A DNA stretch of 55,395 nt from Venenivibrio stagnispumantis. GTDB taxonomy: Bacteria; Aquificota; Aquificia; Aquificales; Hydrogenothermaceae. The translations under genes were made by a program, and so were the position numbers. The stretch is from assembly GCF_900182795.1 (NCBI RefSeq), contig NZ_FXTX01000009.1, forward strand, positions 1-55,395, given 5' to 3'. The notes under the pieces were generated by a model. It searched no databases. It was not told the origin of the DNA and was given only the letters and a program-made list of their open reading frames with translations. Positions 16,945 through 25,498 of this stretch are shown piece by piece. Position 1 is the stretch's first letter. Every line of letters begins with the position of its first letter.

Positions 16945-17084
16945 CTTTCATACCTCCAAATTATAAAATCATTAATATATTAGCATATTTTGATATTATT
17001 ATTTATGAAATATATCAGAAAGCATTGCTTAGATTAATTTTTTTCCGGATATTGATTTTCTCTATATTTCTAGAATCGTATAAA

Positions 17085-18053
17085 TTATTTATAATATTTC
17101 AATAAACTTAAATCTTTATTTTGATTATATGAGGCAATTAAAGCCTGGTAAGCTGTTTGTACTTGATATAACTTCGTGATAGACTCAGGCATATCTGCAT
17201 CTTCAAGATTAGATATTAGCTCATTATTGTTTACTTTATTACTTTGATATTGGGTTTTAATATCATTAATTACTTTCATTTGGGAGCCTATAACAGACCT
17301 ATATTGCATAACCGTATTTAATCCTATATCAAATAAATCAAGGATTTTTATGTTATTATATGTTTTTCCATTTACTGTTACATTACTAAATGTATAACTA
17401 TTTAACTCTCCTAAGCTGTGAGTTGGTGGAGAAGCAGAAGCACCATCTATAATCTCAATGATTTTATCAATAGCTTCAACGATAGCCATTTTATTTCCGT
17501 TTGCAGTATCTACTCCAAAATATTTTGAGCCATCAAAAGTTGTGTTTAACTCTGTACCTTTGGCAACCGGTGCAGTTGTTTCTATATTATCTCCTTGATA
17601 TACACCATTACTGTCAAATGGGTCTGTTTGAGATTTTACACCGCCAAATAATCTTGTATCTCCGATGGATATATTAGCTTCTTTTATTATATAATCTCTC
17701 ATTGAAGTAAGATATTCTTTTATTATATTTGCATCTTCTTTATCTAAAACTCCTGTATTTAATAATCTAACTATCTCAACTCTTACTTCCTGTCCTGCTT
17801 TTACAACATTATCAAGGGCTGATTCTGCAAGGCTTTGAATATTGGAAACAAAATCCATATTTCTAAGAAAGCTATCAATCTCTGCATTATACTTTTTTAA
17901 TCTAAGTGCAGAGACAGAAGCTATAACATCATTAGATGGAACAAGAACCTTTTTTCCGGAAGCTATCTGTTTATTATACTTTTCAAGCTCTTCCTGTCTA
18001 ATTCTATCATATTTAACATATGTATCAATCTTCATTATATCTGCTATTCTCAT
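17085..18053 (-). CDS. flgL: Flagellar hook-associated protein FlgL
   Basis: A 322-residue flagellin-like protein with conserved helical ends (N-terminal IRQEELEKYNKQIASGKKVLVPSND and C-terminal YQVQTAYQALIASYNQNKDLSLL) around a variable middle. It forms the junction between hook and filament. No other flagellar gene is in the window, so it stands apart from its usual partner flgK. A sigma-28-like promoter lies just upstream (18089-18115), consistent with late flagellar expression. Confidence 0.85.
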   Translation of the reverse strand: MRIADIMKIDTYVKYDRIRQEELEKYNKQIASGKKVLVPSNDVIASVSALRLKKYNAEIDSFLRNMDFVSNIQSLAESALDNVVKAGQEVRVEIVRLLNTGVLDKEDANIIKEYLTSMRDYIIKEANISIGDTRLFGGVKSQTDPFDSNGVYQGDNIETTAPVAKGTELNTTFDGSKYFGVDTANGNKMAIVEAIDKIIEIIDGASASPPTHSLGELNSYTFSNVTVNGKTYNNIKILDLFDIGLNTVMQYRSVIGSQMKVINDIKTQYQSNKVNNNELISNLEDADMPESITKLYQVQTAYQALIASYNQNKDLSLLKYYK

Positions 18054-18088
18054 AGCTTTTTACCTTATTTTAAATTTTGTTAATATTA

Positions 18089-18115
18089 TTATCGTAAATA
18101 TTTTAAAATTTTTTA
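18089..18115 (-). promoter_or_regulatory. Sigma-28 (FliA)-like promoter of flgL
   Basis: On the minus strand TAAA (18112-18115) is followed after exactly 15 bases by TACGATAA (18089-18096), against the sigma-28 consensus TAAA-N15-GCCGATAA. It lies about 36 bases upstream of the flgL ATG. Confidence 0.6.
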
Positions 18116-18125
18116 GTGAAGAAAT

Positions 18126-19205
18126 CTATTCGGTAATAATCTCTCTATAGACCCTTTTTGATATTCCACACATTATTTCATAAGGAATTGTATTTGTCAA
18201 ATTTGCTATATCTGTGAATGTTATTTTTTGATTTCCGGCAGAGCCTATTATTATTGCTTCATCGCCTATAACTGCATCAATATCGGTAATATCAATAATA
18301 CTCATATCCATAGTTATATTTCCTATAATTTTTGCTTTATTGTTATTGATAATAACTTCTCCTTTATTGGATAATGCTCTTGGCAATCCATCTGCATATC
18401 CAAAAGATATAACTGCTATTTTCATATCTTTATCTGCTTTAAAAGTATGACAGTAGGATATTCCTTCTCCTTTTTTTATATCTTTTATAGATATTATTTT
18501 TGCTTTTACCTGCATGACTTGATTTAGTTCTACCGGATAATCTTTTATAGGTTTTTCTCCATACATAGCAAGCCCTATTCTTATAAGATTACAAAAATCA
18601 CAATTATATATTATGCCGGCAGAGTTTTGAATATGTATATATTTTAAGTTTTTTGCTTTTAACTGATTTATTATTTCCTGGAAAATTTTTATCTGATTTT
18701 CTGTAAATTCTTTATCTATATCTGCTGATGGAAAATGGGACATTACACCTTCTATATTTATACAGTTATCAAATATTAATTTATTTATTTTCTCAATATC
18801 TTCTTTATAAAAGCCAAGTCTATGCATCCCTGTATCAAATTTTAGATGTATATTCCTATTTTTTAGAGATTTTACCTGCTCAAGCTGATAAAAATTAGAA
18901 ATTACAGGAACTAAATTAAAATTATTAAATATATCAATCTCTTCTTTAAGTATTCCTCCAAGCACAATTATCGGTTTTTTTATATTTGCTTCCCTTAATT
19001 CTTTTCCTTCTTCTGCTGTTGCTACCGCTAAATATTTTACAAAATCTATTTTATCTAAAAATCTTCCTATATTTACGGCTCCGTGCCCGTAAGCATCTGC
19101 TTTTATAACGGCTATTATTTCTTTCTTTGCATAATTATAAATATTCGTTATATTTTTCTTTAAATTTTCTAAATTTATCTCTGCTATACTCCTATGCAAA
19201 AACAT
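18126..19205 (-). CDS. alr: Alanine racemase
   Basis: A 359-residue PLP enzyme making D-alanine for peptidoglycan. The PLP lysine lies in AVIKADAYGHGA, the conserved Arg in LIRIGLAMYG, and the catalytic Tyr in SFGYADGLPRAL. It is the last gene of a hisD-smpB-orf-alr run and starts 3 bases after the small upstream gene. Confidence 0.95.
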   Translation of the reverse strand: MFLHRSIAEINLENLKKNITNIYNYAKKEIIAVIKADAYGHGAVNIGRFLDKIDFVKYLAVATAEEGKELREANIKKPIIVLGGILKEEIDIFNNFNLVPVISNFYQLEQVKSLKNRNIHLKFDTGMHRLGFYKEDIEKINKLIFDNCINIEGVMSHFPSADIDKEFTENQIKIFQEIINQLKAKNLKYIHIQNSAGIIYNCDFCNLIRIGLAMYGEKPIKDYPVELNQVMQVKAKIISIKDIKKGEGISYCHTFKADKDMKIAVISFGYADGLPRALSNKGEVIINNNKAKIIGNITMDMSIIDITDIDAVIGDEAIIIGSAGNQKITFTDIANLTNTIPYEIMCGISKRVYREIITE

Positions 19206-19208
19206 TTC

Positions 19209-19469
19209 CTATAATTTTCCGCCTTGGGCTAATCTTATTCTTCTTGCAAGTTCTCTGATGGCTTCTATTTCAGACATTCCCTGTTCCATAAGTTCTCTAA
19301 CTGTTTGAGCTTTTGCAAGAGTGTTTATTACTTCTAAAACTTCCCCTGATACTTGACCATCACAAACTTGAATATGCCCTTCCTTTTGTTCTATAGCCAT
19401 TGTTATGCAGTTTTCAAGTTGCTCCGGTGTAAATTTTCTTGCAAGCTCTTTTATCTCATTGATATTCAT
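19209..19469 (-). CDS. Conserved small helical protein, unknown
   Basis: An 86-residue protein starting MNINEIKELARKF. I choose the ATG at 19469 because a GGAGG site lies just upstream, whereas the longer frame would start inside that site. It is charged and helical, with an LMEQGMSEIEAIRELARR segment and a single Cys (VCDGQ). It lies between smpB and alr and has no membrane segment. I do not recognise a family. Confidence 0.6.
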   Translation of the reverse strand: MNINEIKELARKFTPEQLENCITMAIEQKEGHIQVCDGQVSGEVLEVINTLAKAQTVRELMEQGMSEIEAIRELARRIRLAQGGKL

Positions 19470-19483
19470 TTTACTTACCTCCA

Positions 19484-19942
19484 TTATAGTTTTAGTTTTC
19501 CTTTAAAATCTTTTGCCATTTCACGTTTTAAATCTTTTTCTTTAATTGCTTCTCTTTTTTCGTATTTTACTTTACCTTTTGCAAGGGCTATTTCTACTTT
19601 TGCTTTACCATTTTTAAAATATATCTGGGTAGGTATGATTGTTAAGCCTTTTTCCTGAACTTTTCCCATAAGTTTTAATATCTCTCTTTTATGCAGTAAT
19701 AACTTTCTTGGTCTTGTTGGGTCGTGTCCAAGTTTTGCTGCCGGTTTATAAGGCCCTATATAACAATTATATAAATAAGCTTCTCCGCCTTCTATCCTTA
19801 CAAAACTATCTTTTAGATTGCAATTTCCTTCCCTTAAAGATTTAACTTCTGAACCGGTAAGCACTATACCGGCTTCATATTTCTCCAATATATTATAATT
19901 ATGAAAAGCCGATTTATTTGTTGCTACTACTTTTACCGCCAT
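19484..19942 (-). CDS. smpB: SsrA-binding protein SmpB
   Basis: A 152-residue tmRNA partner for ribosome rescue. The N-terminal KSAFHNYNILEKYEAGIVLTGSEVKSLR and the LYNCYIGPY segment are characteristic, and the C-terminal basic tail (KREAIKEKDLKREMAKDFK) is present. The tmRNA gene itself is not in this window. It follows hisD after 8 bases. Confidence 0.96.
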   Translation of the reverse strand: MAVKVVATNKSAFHNYNILEKYEAGIVLTGSEVKSLREGNCNLKDSFVRIEGGEAYLYNCYIGPYKPAAKLGHDPTRPRKLLLHKREILKLMGKVQEKGLTIIPTQIYFKNGKAKVEIALAKGKVKYEKREAIKEKDLKREMAKDFKGKLKL

Positions 19943-19950
19943 CTAATTCC

Positions 19951-21240
19951 TCATTCTTCTTTATTTTCTCTAATATCTACACTTAATTTGTGTGCATATA
20001 ATCCTTCTGCTTTCGCTATGTTGGAAGCATATTTTGCAACCCTTTCAAATCCTGTTTTAGATACATATATAATAGAACTTCTTTTTATAAAATCATAAAC
20101 TCCAAGGGCTGAAGAAAATCTTGCTGCTCTTCCTGTAGGTAAAACATGATTAGGTCCGAGTATATAATCTCCAAGCGGTTCTGTGCTATACTCACCTAAG
20201 AAAATTGCTCCGGCATGTTTTATTTTGTCCAATAAATCCCAAGGATTTTTTGTAATTATTTCAAGATGTTCCGGTGCTATATAATTTGCAAGTTCAGATG
20301 CTTCATCTATCGTATCAACTATAAATGCATGCCCATAGTTATCAAGGGATTTCCTTGCTATATCTTCCCTTTCAAAATCTTTTAAAAATTCATTATATAA
20401 AATATCCCTAACTTTTATAGCTAAATCTTCGGATGTGGTTATAAGAATAGATGCTGCAAGCTCATCATGTTCTGCCTGGGATAATAAATCTGCAGCAATC
20501 CATCTTGGATTTGCAGTTTCATCTGCTATAACAAGAATCTCTGATGGCCCCGCTATCATATCTATATCAACAACACCATAAAGATTTTTCTTTGCAAGGG
20601 CAACATATATATTTCCGGGTCCTACTATTTTATCAACTTTTTTGACTGTTTCTGTTCCATAAGCCATTGCTGCTATTGCCTGAGCACCACCTATCCTATA
20701 TACTGTTTCTATTCCACATAAAAATGCTGCTGCAAGGGTATATTTATTAGATGAAGGTGTGCACATTACTATTTCTTTTACTCCTGCAACTTTTGCAGGT
20801 ATGGCATTCATTATAACACTTGAAGGATAAGCTGCTTTTCCTCCCGGAACATAAAGTCCTGCAATCTCAATAGGTATAACCTTTTGACCGAGAATAATAC
20901 CTTCTTCTTCCAAGAAAAAAGATTTTTCAATCTGAGCTTCATGAAATCTTTTAATTCTTTCTACAGCTACCTCAAAAGACCATCTTATATCATTTTCTAT
21001 TTCATCATAAGCTTTTTCAAGCTCTTCAAAAGGTATTATAATTTGCTCCGGGGTGATTTTTTGTTTATCAAATTTTTCTGTAAACTCTATTAAAGCCTTA
21101 TCTTTTTCTTCTTTTACCTTTTTTATAATCTCTTTTACGATAGGTTCATACTGCTCTACTTCTATATCACTTCTTTTTATCAGATTTTCCACTTCTTTAT
21201 TATTAAGTAAAAATTTACCTTTTAAATTTATTATTTTCAT
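19951..21240 (-). CDS. hisD: Histidinol dehydrogenase
   Basis: A 429-residue zinc enzyme for the last two steps of histidine synthesis. Signatures include the glycine-rich IGGAQAIAAMAYGTETV, VDMIAGPSEILVIAD, the catalytic AEHD region (LLSQAEHDELAAS) and the zinc/base His in IAPEHLEI, with GPNHVLPT near the C terminus. No other his gene is nearby. It heads the hisD-smpB-orf-alr transcript. Confidence 0.96.
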   Translation of the reverse strand: MKIINLKGKFLLNNKEVENLIKRSDIEVEQYEPIVKEIIKKVKEEKDKALIEFTEKFDKQKITPEQIIIPFEELEKAYDEIENDIRWSFEVAVERIKRFHEAQIEKSFFLEEEGIILGQKVIPIEIAGLYVPGGKAAYPSSVIMNAIPAKVAGVKEIVMCTPSSNKYTLAAAFLCGIETVYRIGGAQAIAAMAYGTETVKKVDKIVGPGNIYVALAKKNLYGVVDIDMIAGPSEILVIADETANPRWIAADLLSQAEHDELAASILITTSEDLAIKVRDILYNEFLKDFEREDIARKSLDNYGHAFIVDTIDEASELANYIAPEHLEIITKNPWDLLDKIKHAGAIFLGEYSTEPLGDYILGPNHVLPTGRAARFSSALGVYDFIKRSSIIYVSKTGFERVAKYASNIAKAEGLYAHKLSVDIRENKEE

Positions 21241-21318
21241 AACTTTAACTCCACTATCTTAAAATATATGTAAAAATTTTAGCATAAAAAGAGTTATTGC
21301 ATTCTTGATTTTCTTAAC

Positions 21319-21338
21319 TTATCATTTATATATGATAA
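21319..21338. promoter_or_regulatory. Inverted repeat between hisD and the SPFH gene
   Basis: TTATCAT and ATGATAA, a perfect 7-bp inverted repeat with a 6-base AT spacer, lies 22 bases before the SPFH start and just downstream of a TTGATT element (21306). It could be an operator or overlap the -10 region. Confidence 0.35.
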
Positions 21339-21359
21339 ATTTAAAAATGGAGGCTAAAA

Positions 21360-22208
21360 ATGGAAGTTATCTTAATATTTCTAATTATATTCATCGTATT
21401 TTTAATTATCAATGGTGTAAAAGTAGTTCCTCAAAAGGAAGCATGGGTTGTAGAAAGATTTGGTAAATATAATAGAACCTTAGAAGCCGGTCTTAATTTT
21501 ATTATTCCTTTTATTGATTATGTTAGGGCTAAGGTTTCTTTAAAAGAGCAGGTAATAGAGATTCCACCTCAAGAAGTTATTACAAAAGATAATGTGCTGG
21601 TTAGCATAGATACAGTTTGCTATTTTACTATAATTGACCCTGTCGCTGCTACTTACAATATAGAAAGATTAGTTTATGCTATTATTCAAACAGTCCAAAC
21701 AAATCTAAGAGATATTGTAGGTTCTATGGAACTTGATGAGATATTGTCTTCAAGAGAAAAGATAAATGCAAAAATAAAAGAAAGCTTACAAGGTGCTTCT
21801 AAAAGCTGGGGAGTATTGATAAATAGGGTTGAAGTAAAAGAGATAAAACCACCTAAGAATATAGCCGATGCAATGAGCATGTTAATAGAAGCAGATAGAA
21901 AGAAAAGAGCTATGATATTAGAAGCAGAAGGAAAAAGAAGGTCTCAAGAGCTTGAAGCAGAAGGATTTAAACTCGCCAAGATGCAAGAAGCAGAAGCAAT
22001 AGAAAGAATAGGACAGGCTCAGGCAAATGCTGTCAGAAGTGTAAGAGAAGCTGTAAATGACCCACAACTTGCAGGTTTATTACTACTTGGAGATAATTAT
22101 ATAAAAGCATTGGAAGAACTTTCAAAAAGTAATAACTCTAAGATTATAGTTTTACCTGCTTCTGTTGAAGGTTTACTTAATTTAATTGGAAAAGATAAAA
22201 GAGAATAA
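21360..22208 (+). CDS. SPFH/stomatin-family membrane protein (slipin/QmcA-like)
   Basis: A 282-residue protein with an N-terminal membrane helix and a band-7 domain (VVPQKEAWVVERFGKYNRTLEAGLNFI at residues 22-48), followed by a coiled coil rich in E, A and K (about residues 180-240). These proteins form membrane microdomain scaffolds. The next gene, 3 bases downstream, is NfeD-like, the classic partner, which supports the assignment. Confidence 0.9.
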   Translation: MEVILIFLIIFIVFLIINGVKVVPQKEAWVVERFGKYNRTLEAGLNFIIPFIDYVRAKVSLKEQVIEIPPQEVITKDNVLVSIDTVCYFTIIDPVAATYNIERLVYAIIQTVQTNLRDIVGSMELDEILSSREKINAKIKESLQGASKSWGVLINRVEVKEIKPPKNIADAMSMLIEADRKKRAMILEAEGKRRSQELEAEGFKLAKMQEAEAIERIGQAQANAVRSVREAVNDPQLAGLLLLGDNYIKALEELSKSNNSKIIVLPASVEGLLNLIGKDKRE

Positions 22209-22210
22209 AG

Positions 22211-22642
22211 ATGGAAAAATATCAATTATTTATAGTTTTGGGAATACTGCTTATTATAATAGATAGTTTTATTTTGTCTTTTTTCCTTATACCTATCGGC
22301 GTTGGATTTATAACAGGAGGCATATTTTATTATTTTTATCCTGAAATATTTGGATTTTTCATAGGTTTTTTAATAGGGGTAATACCGGCTACATATTTTA
22401 GCATAAAATACTCTAAGAAATTAAAAAATAAAGTAAGTGATATTAGGGAACTGATAGGAAAAGAAGGTTATGTAGTTCGGCAGATAGATGAATTTACCTA
22501 CCTTGTAAGATTTCCTATGGGAGTAGGAGGAGAGGAGCTCTGGAATGGATATTCTGAAGAAAAATTAAATTTTGGAGATAAGGTAAAAGTTATAAAAATT
22601 GAAGGTAATAAAATTATTGTTAAAAAAGAAAAGACAGATTGA
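22211..22642 (+). CDS. NfeD-like membrane protein
   Basis: A 143-residue protein with two or three membrane helices in the first 70 residues and a C-terminal OB-fold (GKEGYVVRQIDEFTYLVRF, then GDKVKVIKIEGNKIIVKK), the short NfeD plan without the serine protease domain. It follows the SPFH gene after 3 bases, as in many bacteria. Confidence 0.85.
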   Translation: MEKYQLFIVLGILLIIIDSFILSFFLIPIGVGFITGGIFYYFYPEIFGFFIGFLIGVIPATYFSIKYSKKLKNKVSDIRELIGKEGYVVRQIDEFTYLVRFPMGVGGEELWNGYSEEKLNFGDKVKVIKIEGNKIIVKKEKTD

Positions 22643-22696
22643 TTTTTTGTAAAAAAATCTAAAATTTATAATAAAGAAAAATAGGAGGTAAGCAAA

Positions 22697-23518
22697 ATGC
22701 GTAAATTAGCTATTATATCCTTATCAATTTTTTCAATAGCAGTAGCAAAAGAAGTTAAATTGGAAACACCCCCAGAAAACGTAGGCAAATATTATCCGCC
22801 TAAATCAGAAAAATTTGAATTTTTGAACACAATGTATGCAATGTCAACTGCCTTTACCGGCTTAATGACAAATGTGCAAGAAAAAGATTGGAAAAATGCA
22901 GAAAAATGGGTAAAAATACTGGAAGAAAATTACATTAAAGTAGGAAAGCTTGTTCCTGAATTTGATAAAGGATTAAGAAAAAATGAGATGACAGCCCTTG
23001 TTAATGCAGTAAAAAATAAAGATATGCAAGGTATACAGGAAAATGCTCAAGCTGTTGGTAAAAGCTGTTCCCAATGTCATCAAAAATATATGCTTACTAC
23101 CAAAATAATATACCATTATCCTTCTTGGAAAATGATAAATATAGATGACCCTATTACAAGAACAGCTTTGGAAACAGAAGATTATATGAAAAAAATGACT
23201 GATTCTATGAAAAAATTGAGAGTTTATTTAGATGATAATAAACAAGAAAAAGCAGTTTTGGAAGCAAATAATTTTGCCAAAAGATTAAAAGCTTTATCCC
23301 AAAGCTGTTCTGAATGTCATACAAATAAGTTATCAGAGCAGATATATTTTGGCAAAGATATGGATGAAAAATTAAATGCATTAATAAATGCAGTCAAATC
23401 CAATAATAAGCAAGAAGTAAACAAAAATTTAAATTGGATATCTGTAAATAACTGCTCAAAATGTCACAATACACACCAAACAACTGCTATAATGAAAGAT
23501 ATACTAACTAAACCATAA
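22697..23518 (+). CDS. Exported three-haem cytochrome c with repeated helical modules
   Basis: A 273-residue protein with a short signal peptide (about residues 1-17) and three CxxCH haem sites: CSQCH (124-128), CSECH (204-208) and CSKCH (253-257). Each site closes a helical segment rich in K, N and E. The segment before the first site (about residues 38-128) looks like a four-helix unit of the cytochrome c' type, with the haem site at its C-terminal end; later units are shorter. It is probably a periplasmic electron carrier. An AGGAGG site precedes the ATG. The redox partner is unknown. Confidence 0.75.
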   Translation: MRKLAIISLSIFSIAVAKEVKLETPPENVGKYYPPKSEKFEFLNTMYAMSTAFTGLMTNVQEKDWKNAEKWVKILEENYIKVGKLVPEFDKGLRKNEMTALVNAVKNKDMQGIQENAQAVGKSCSQCHQKYMLTTKIIYHYPSWKMINIDDPITRTALETEDYMKKMTDSMKKLRVYLDDNKQEKAVLEANNFAKRLKALSQSCSECHTNKLSEQIYFGKDMDEKLNALINAVKSNNKQEVNKNLNWISVNNCSKCHNTHQTTAIMKDILTKP

Positions 23519-23577
23519 TATTTTTGATAAAATGTTTTATAGCTAATAATGATTATACAAATATGAAAGGAGAGAAG

Positions 23578-24060
23578 ATGAAAGAAAGTAAAATTTTAAT
23601 ATTTAAAGGGCATCCGGAGAGGTTTCCTACACAAGTAGGAGATACAGTAGATTTTGATAATGTAGAAACTTATATGGAAATTCCTTTTGAGTTTTATTTA
23701 GATATGCCGGAGGAAGAAAAAGCTTTTGTTCAAGGATTTAATTATTATATAGATGAAAACTTAAAAGATGCAAGAAGGGAGCTTGCGAAAGCAGCATCAA
23801 AAATACCAGAAGCAAAATATATGCTTGCTCTTGTTAATTATTTACTGGGGAAAAAAACAGAAGCAAAAATTCTCCTGACAAATTTTAGCAGTGATTGGAA
23901 AAGATTTATTCAAACATGGAGAATTCCTATTCTTGTTGTTCCATTCCAATCCTCAGATAAAAATTTATATATATCAATAGATGAAAAAGGATTAAATGCC
24001 TTAAATTATTTATTAGAAGGTAAAACAGCTGAAGAAATAGCTTTTATTCTCGGTTTATAG
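23578..24060 (+). CDS. Conserved protein of unknown function with TPR-like centre
   Basis: A 160-residue soluble protein. The ATG at 23578 is chosen because AGGAGAG lies 5 bases upstream. The middle (FVQGFNYYIDENLKDARRELAKAASKIPEAKYMLALVNYLLGKKTEA) resembles two TPR helices, and the tail ends LLEGKTAEEIAFILGL. It lies 9 bases before the stress-protein gene, suggesting joint expression. No catalytic motif is visible. Confidence 0.6.
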   Translation: MKESKILIFKGHPERFPTQVGDTVDFDNVETYMEIPFEFYLDMPEEEKAFVQGFNYYIDENLKDARRELAKAASKIPEAKYMLALVNYLLGKKTEAKILLTNFSSDWKRFIQTWRIPILVVPFQSSDKNLYISIDEKGLNALNYLLEGKTAEEIAFILGL

Positions 24061-24069
24061 GAGGAGAAA

Positions 24070-24501
24070 ATGTATAAAGAAATTTTAGTTGGATATGATG
24101 GTTCACAAGCAAGTCAAAAAGCTCTTGAAAGGGCTATAGAGATTGCAAAACTTTCTGGAGCAAATCTTCATATCGTTGGTGTTATCAGACCTTTTGAATT
24201 TGGAGCAGTTGATATTTATACTATTGAGGAAATAGAAGCTTATGAAAAAGAAGAAATATCAAAAGAAGAAAAATATCTAAAAAATGCTGCAGAATTAGCC
24301 AAACAAAACGGATTAGAGCCAAAATTAAAGGTTTTAGAAGGAGAACCGGCAGAAGAGCTTATGAGTTATGCAGATGAAAATGGATGTGATTTAATAGTAG
24401 TAGGAAGAAGAGGGGTTGGTGGATTTAAAAGATTGCTTCTTGGAAGCACTGCAAGTAGTTTAGTAAAATATGCAAACCAATCTGTATTGGTTGTAGTTTA
24501 A
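24070..24501 (+). CDS. Universal stress protein (UspA family)
   Basis: A 143-residue single Usp domain. It has the VGYDGSQASQKAL start and the ATP-binding signature GRRGVGGFKRLLLGSTASSLV (G-2x-G-9x-G-S/T) near the C terminus, so it is probably an ATP-binding member. The stop TAA shares its last base with the ATG of the following protease gene. Confidence 0.92.
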   Translation: MYKEILVGYDGSQASQKALERAIEIAKLSGANLHIVGVIRPFEFGAVDIYTIEEIEAYEKEEISKEEKYLKNAAELAKQNGLEPKLKVLEGEPAEELMSYADENGCDLIVVGRRGVGGFKRLLLGSTASSLVKYANQSVLVVV

Positions 24502-25172
24502 TGGATAATATAATAAATGTTATATTTATGCTACCAGCTCTTTTGGTAGCAGTTATTTTTCATGAAGTAGCCCATGGTTATATAGCATATAAATTTGGAG
24601 ATAATACTGCAAAGTTAGAAGGAAGATTAACTATTAATCCTATCCCACATATTGACCCTCTTGGTTCTATAATACTTCCTGTTTTACTACTTGCAGCAGG
24701 CTCTCCGTTTTTATTTGGTTGGGCTAAACCGGTTCCTATAAATCCATTCAATTTTAAAAAAATAGATATAAGAAAAGGAATGGCAATAACAGCTTTAGCC
24801 GGTCCAATTACTAACTTTACATTAGCTGTAATTTTTGCATTTTTATTAAAAAGTTTTAAAAATCAAGAGTTTATAGCATCATTAATTTCTATCTTTGGAA
24901 CCGGCATTATTGAGTCAATAGTATTACCGATATTAATATTCCTTAAATATGCAGTAATGGTAAATCTTATTTTATTTATATTTAATATTCTTCCAATTCC
25001 TCCATTAGATGGTGGTAGAGTTATAATGAGTTTGGTATCTCCTGAACTTGAAAGAAAATTAGAACCATTAGAACAATATGGTTTTTTTATAATTATTTTA
25101 CTTTTATTTCTTGGTATCATAAATAAAATAATTTTTCCAATATATGAATTTTTTATGAATATTCTCATATAA
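24501..25172 (+). CDS. Site-2 protease family membrane protein (M50)
   Basis: A 223-residue integral membrane protein. The zinc motif HEVAH is at residues 21-25 in the first helix, and the second metal site is in NILPIPPLDGGRV. It belongs to the short M50 group without a PDZ domain. Substrates of this group are mostly unknown. Translation is coupled to the stress-protein gene by a TAATG overlap. Confidence 0.9.
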   Translation: MDNIINVIFMLPALLVAVIFHEVAHGYIAYKFGDNTAKLEGRLTINPIPHIDPLGSIILPVLLLAAGSPFLFGWAKPVPINPFNFKKIDIRKGMAITALAGPITNFTLAVIFAFLLKSFKNQEFIASLISIFGTGIIESIVLPILIFLKYAVMVNLILFIFNILPIPPLDGGRVIMSLVSPELERKLEPLEQYGFFIIILLLFLGIINKIIFPIYEFFMNILI

Positions 25173-25236
25173 AAAATTTGAAATTTAACTTAATATGGCT
25201 TATACTATTATCAAATTCTTAAAAGGAGGTTGCATT

Positions 25237-25461
25237 ATGAAGGTAAAAGTTCAAGTAGACCAAGATTTATGCACAGCTTGTGCACTTTGCTATGATGAAG
25301 TGCCGGAAGTGTATGAAGATGCAGGCGATGGTATAGCTAGAGTTAAAGAAGAAGTAGGTGGAGATGGTGCTATTATAGAAGGAGAACTCGCTCAAAGAGT
25401 TCTTGAAGTAACTGACGAATGCCCATCCGGTGCATTAGTTACTGAAGTTGTTGAAGAGTAA
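25237..25461 (+). CDS. Small [4Fe-4S] ferredoxin
   Basis: A 74-residue acidic protein starting at the ATG at 25237, which has an AAAGGAGG site 5-6 bases upstream. The cluster ligands are Cys12, Cys15, Cys18 and Cys62 (CTACALC ... ECPSGA), the single-cluster Thermotoga/Desulfovibrio type. The second cluster motif is replaced by an acidic loop. It is a cytoplasmic electron carrier. Confidence 0.92.
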   Translation: MKVKVQVDQDLCTACALCYDEVPEVYEDAGDGIARVKEEVGGDGAIIEGELAQRVLEVTDECPSGALVTEVVEE

Positions 25462-25477
25462 TTTTTTTATAATATAG

Positions 25478-25494
25478 AGGGGCTTCTTGCCCCT
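25478..25494. terminator. Hairpin between convergent ferredoxin and L,D-transpeptidase genes
   Basis: GGGGC and GCCCC (25479-25483 and 25489-25493) plus one flanking A-T pair form a 6-bp stem with a 5-base loop. It has no T run on either side, so it is at best a weak terminator. Confidence 0.4.
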
Positions 25495-25498
25495 TCTA

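Noticed and set aside
16910-16953. ATG just upstream of the rhodanese gene as its start
   Set aside because: It is out of frame, stops after six codons and lies one base from the ribosome site; TTG at 16944 has normal spacing.
25478-25494. Strong bidirectional terminator
   Set aside because: The stem is only about 6 bp and no T run follows on either strand, so it is listed only as a weak hairpin.
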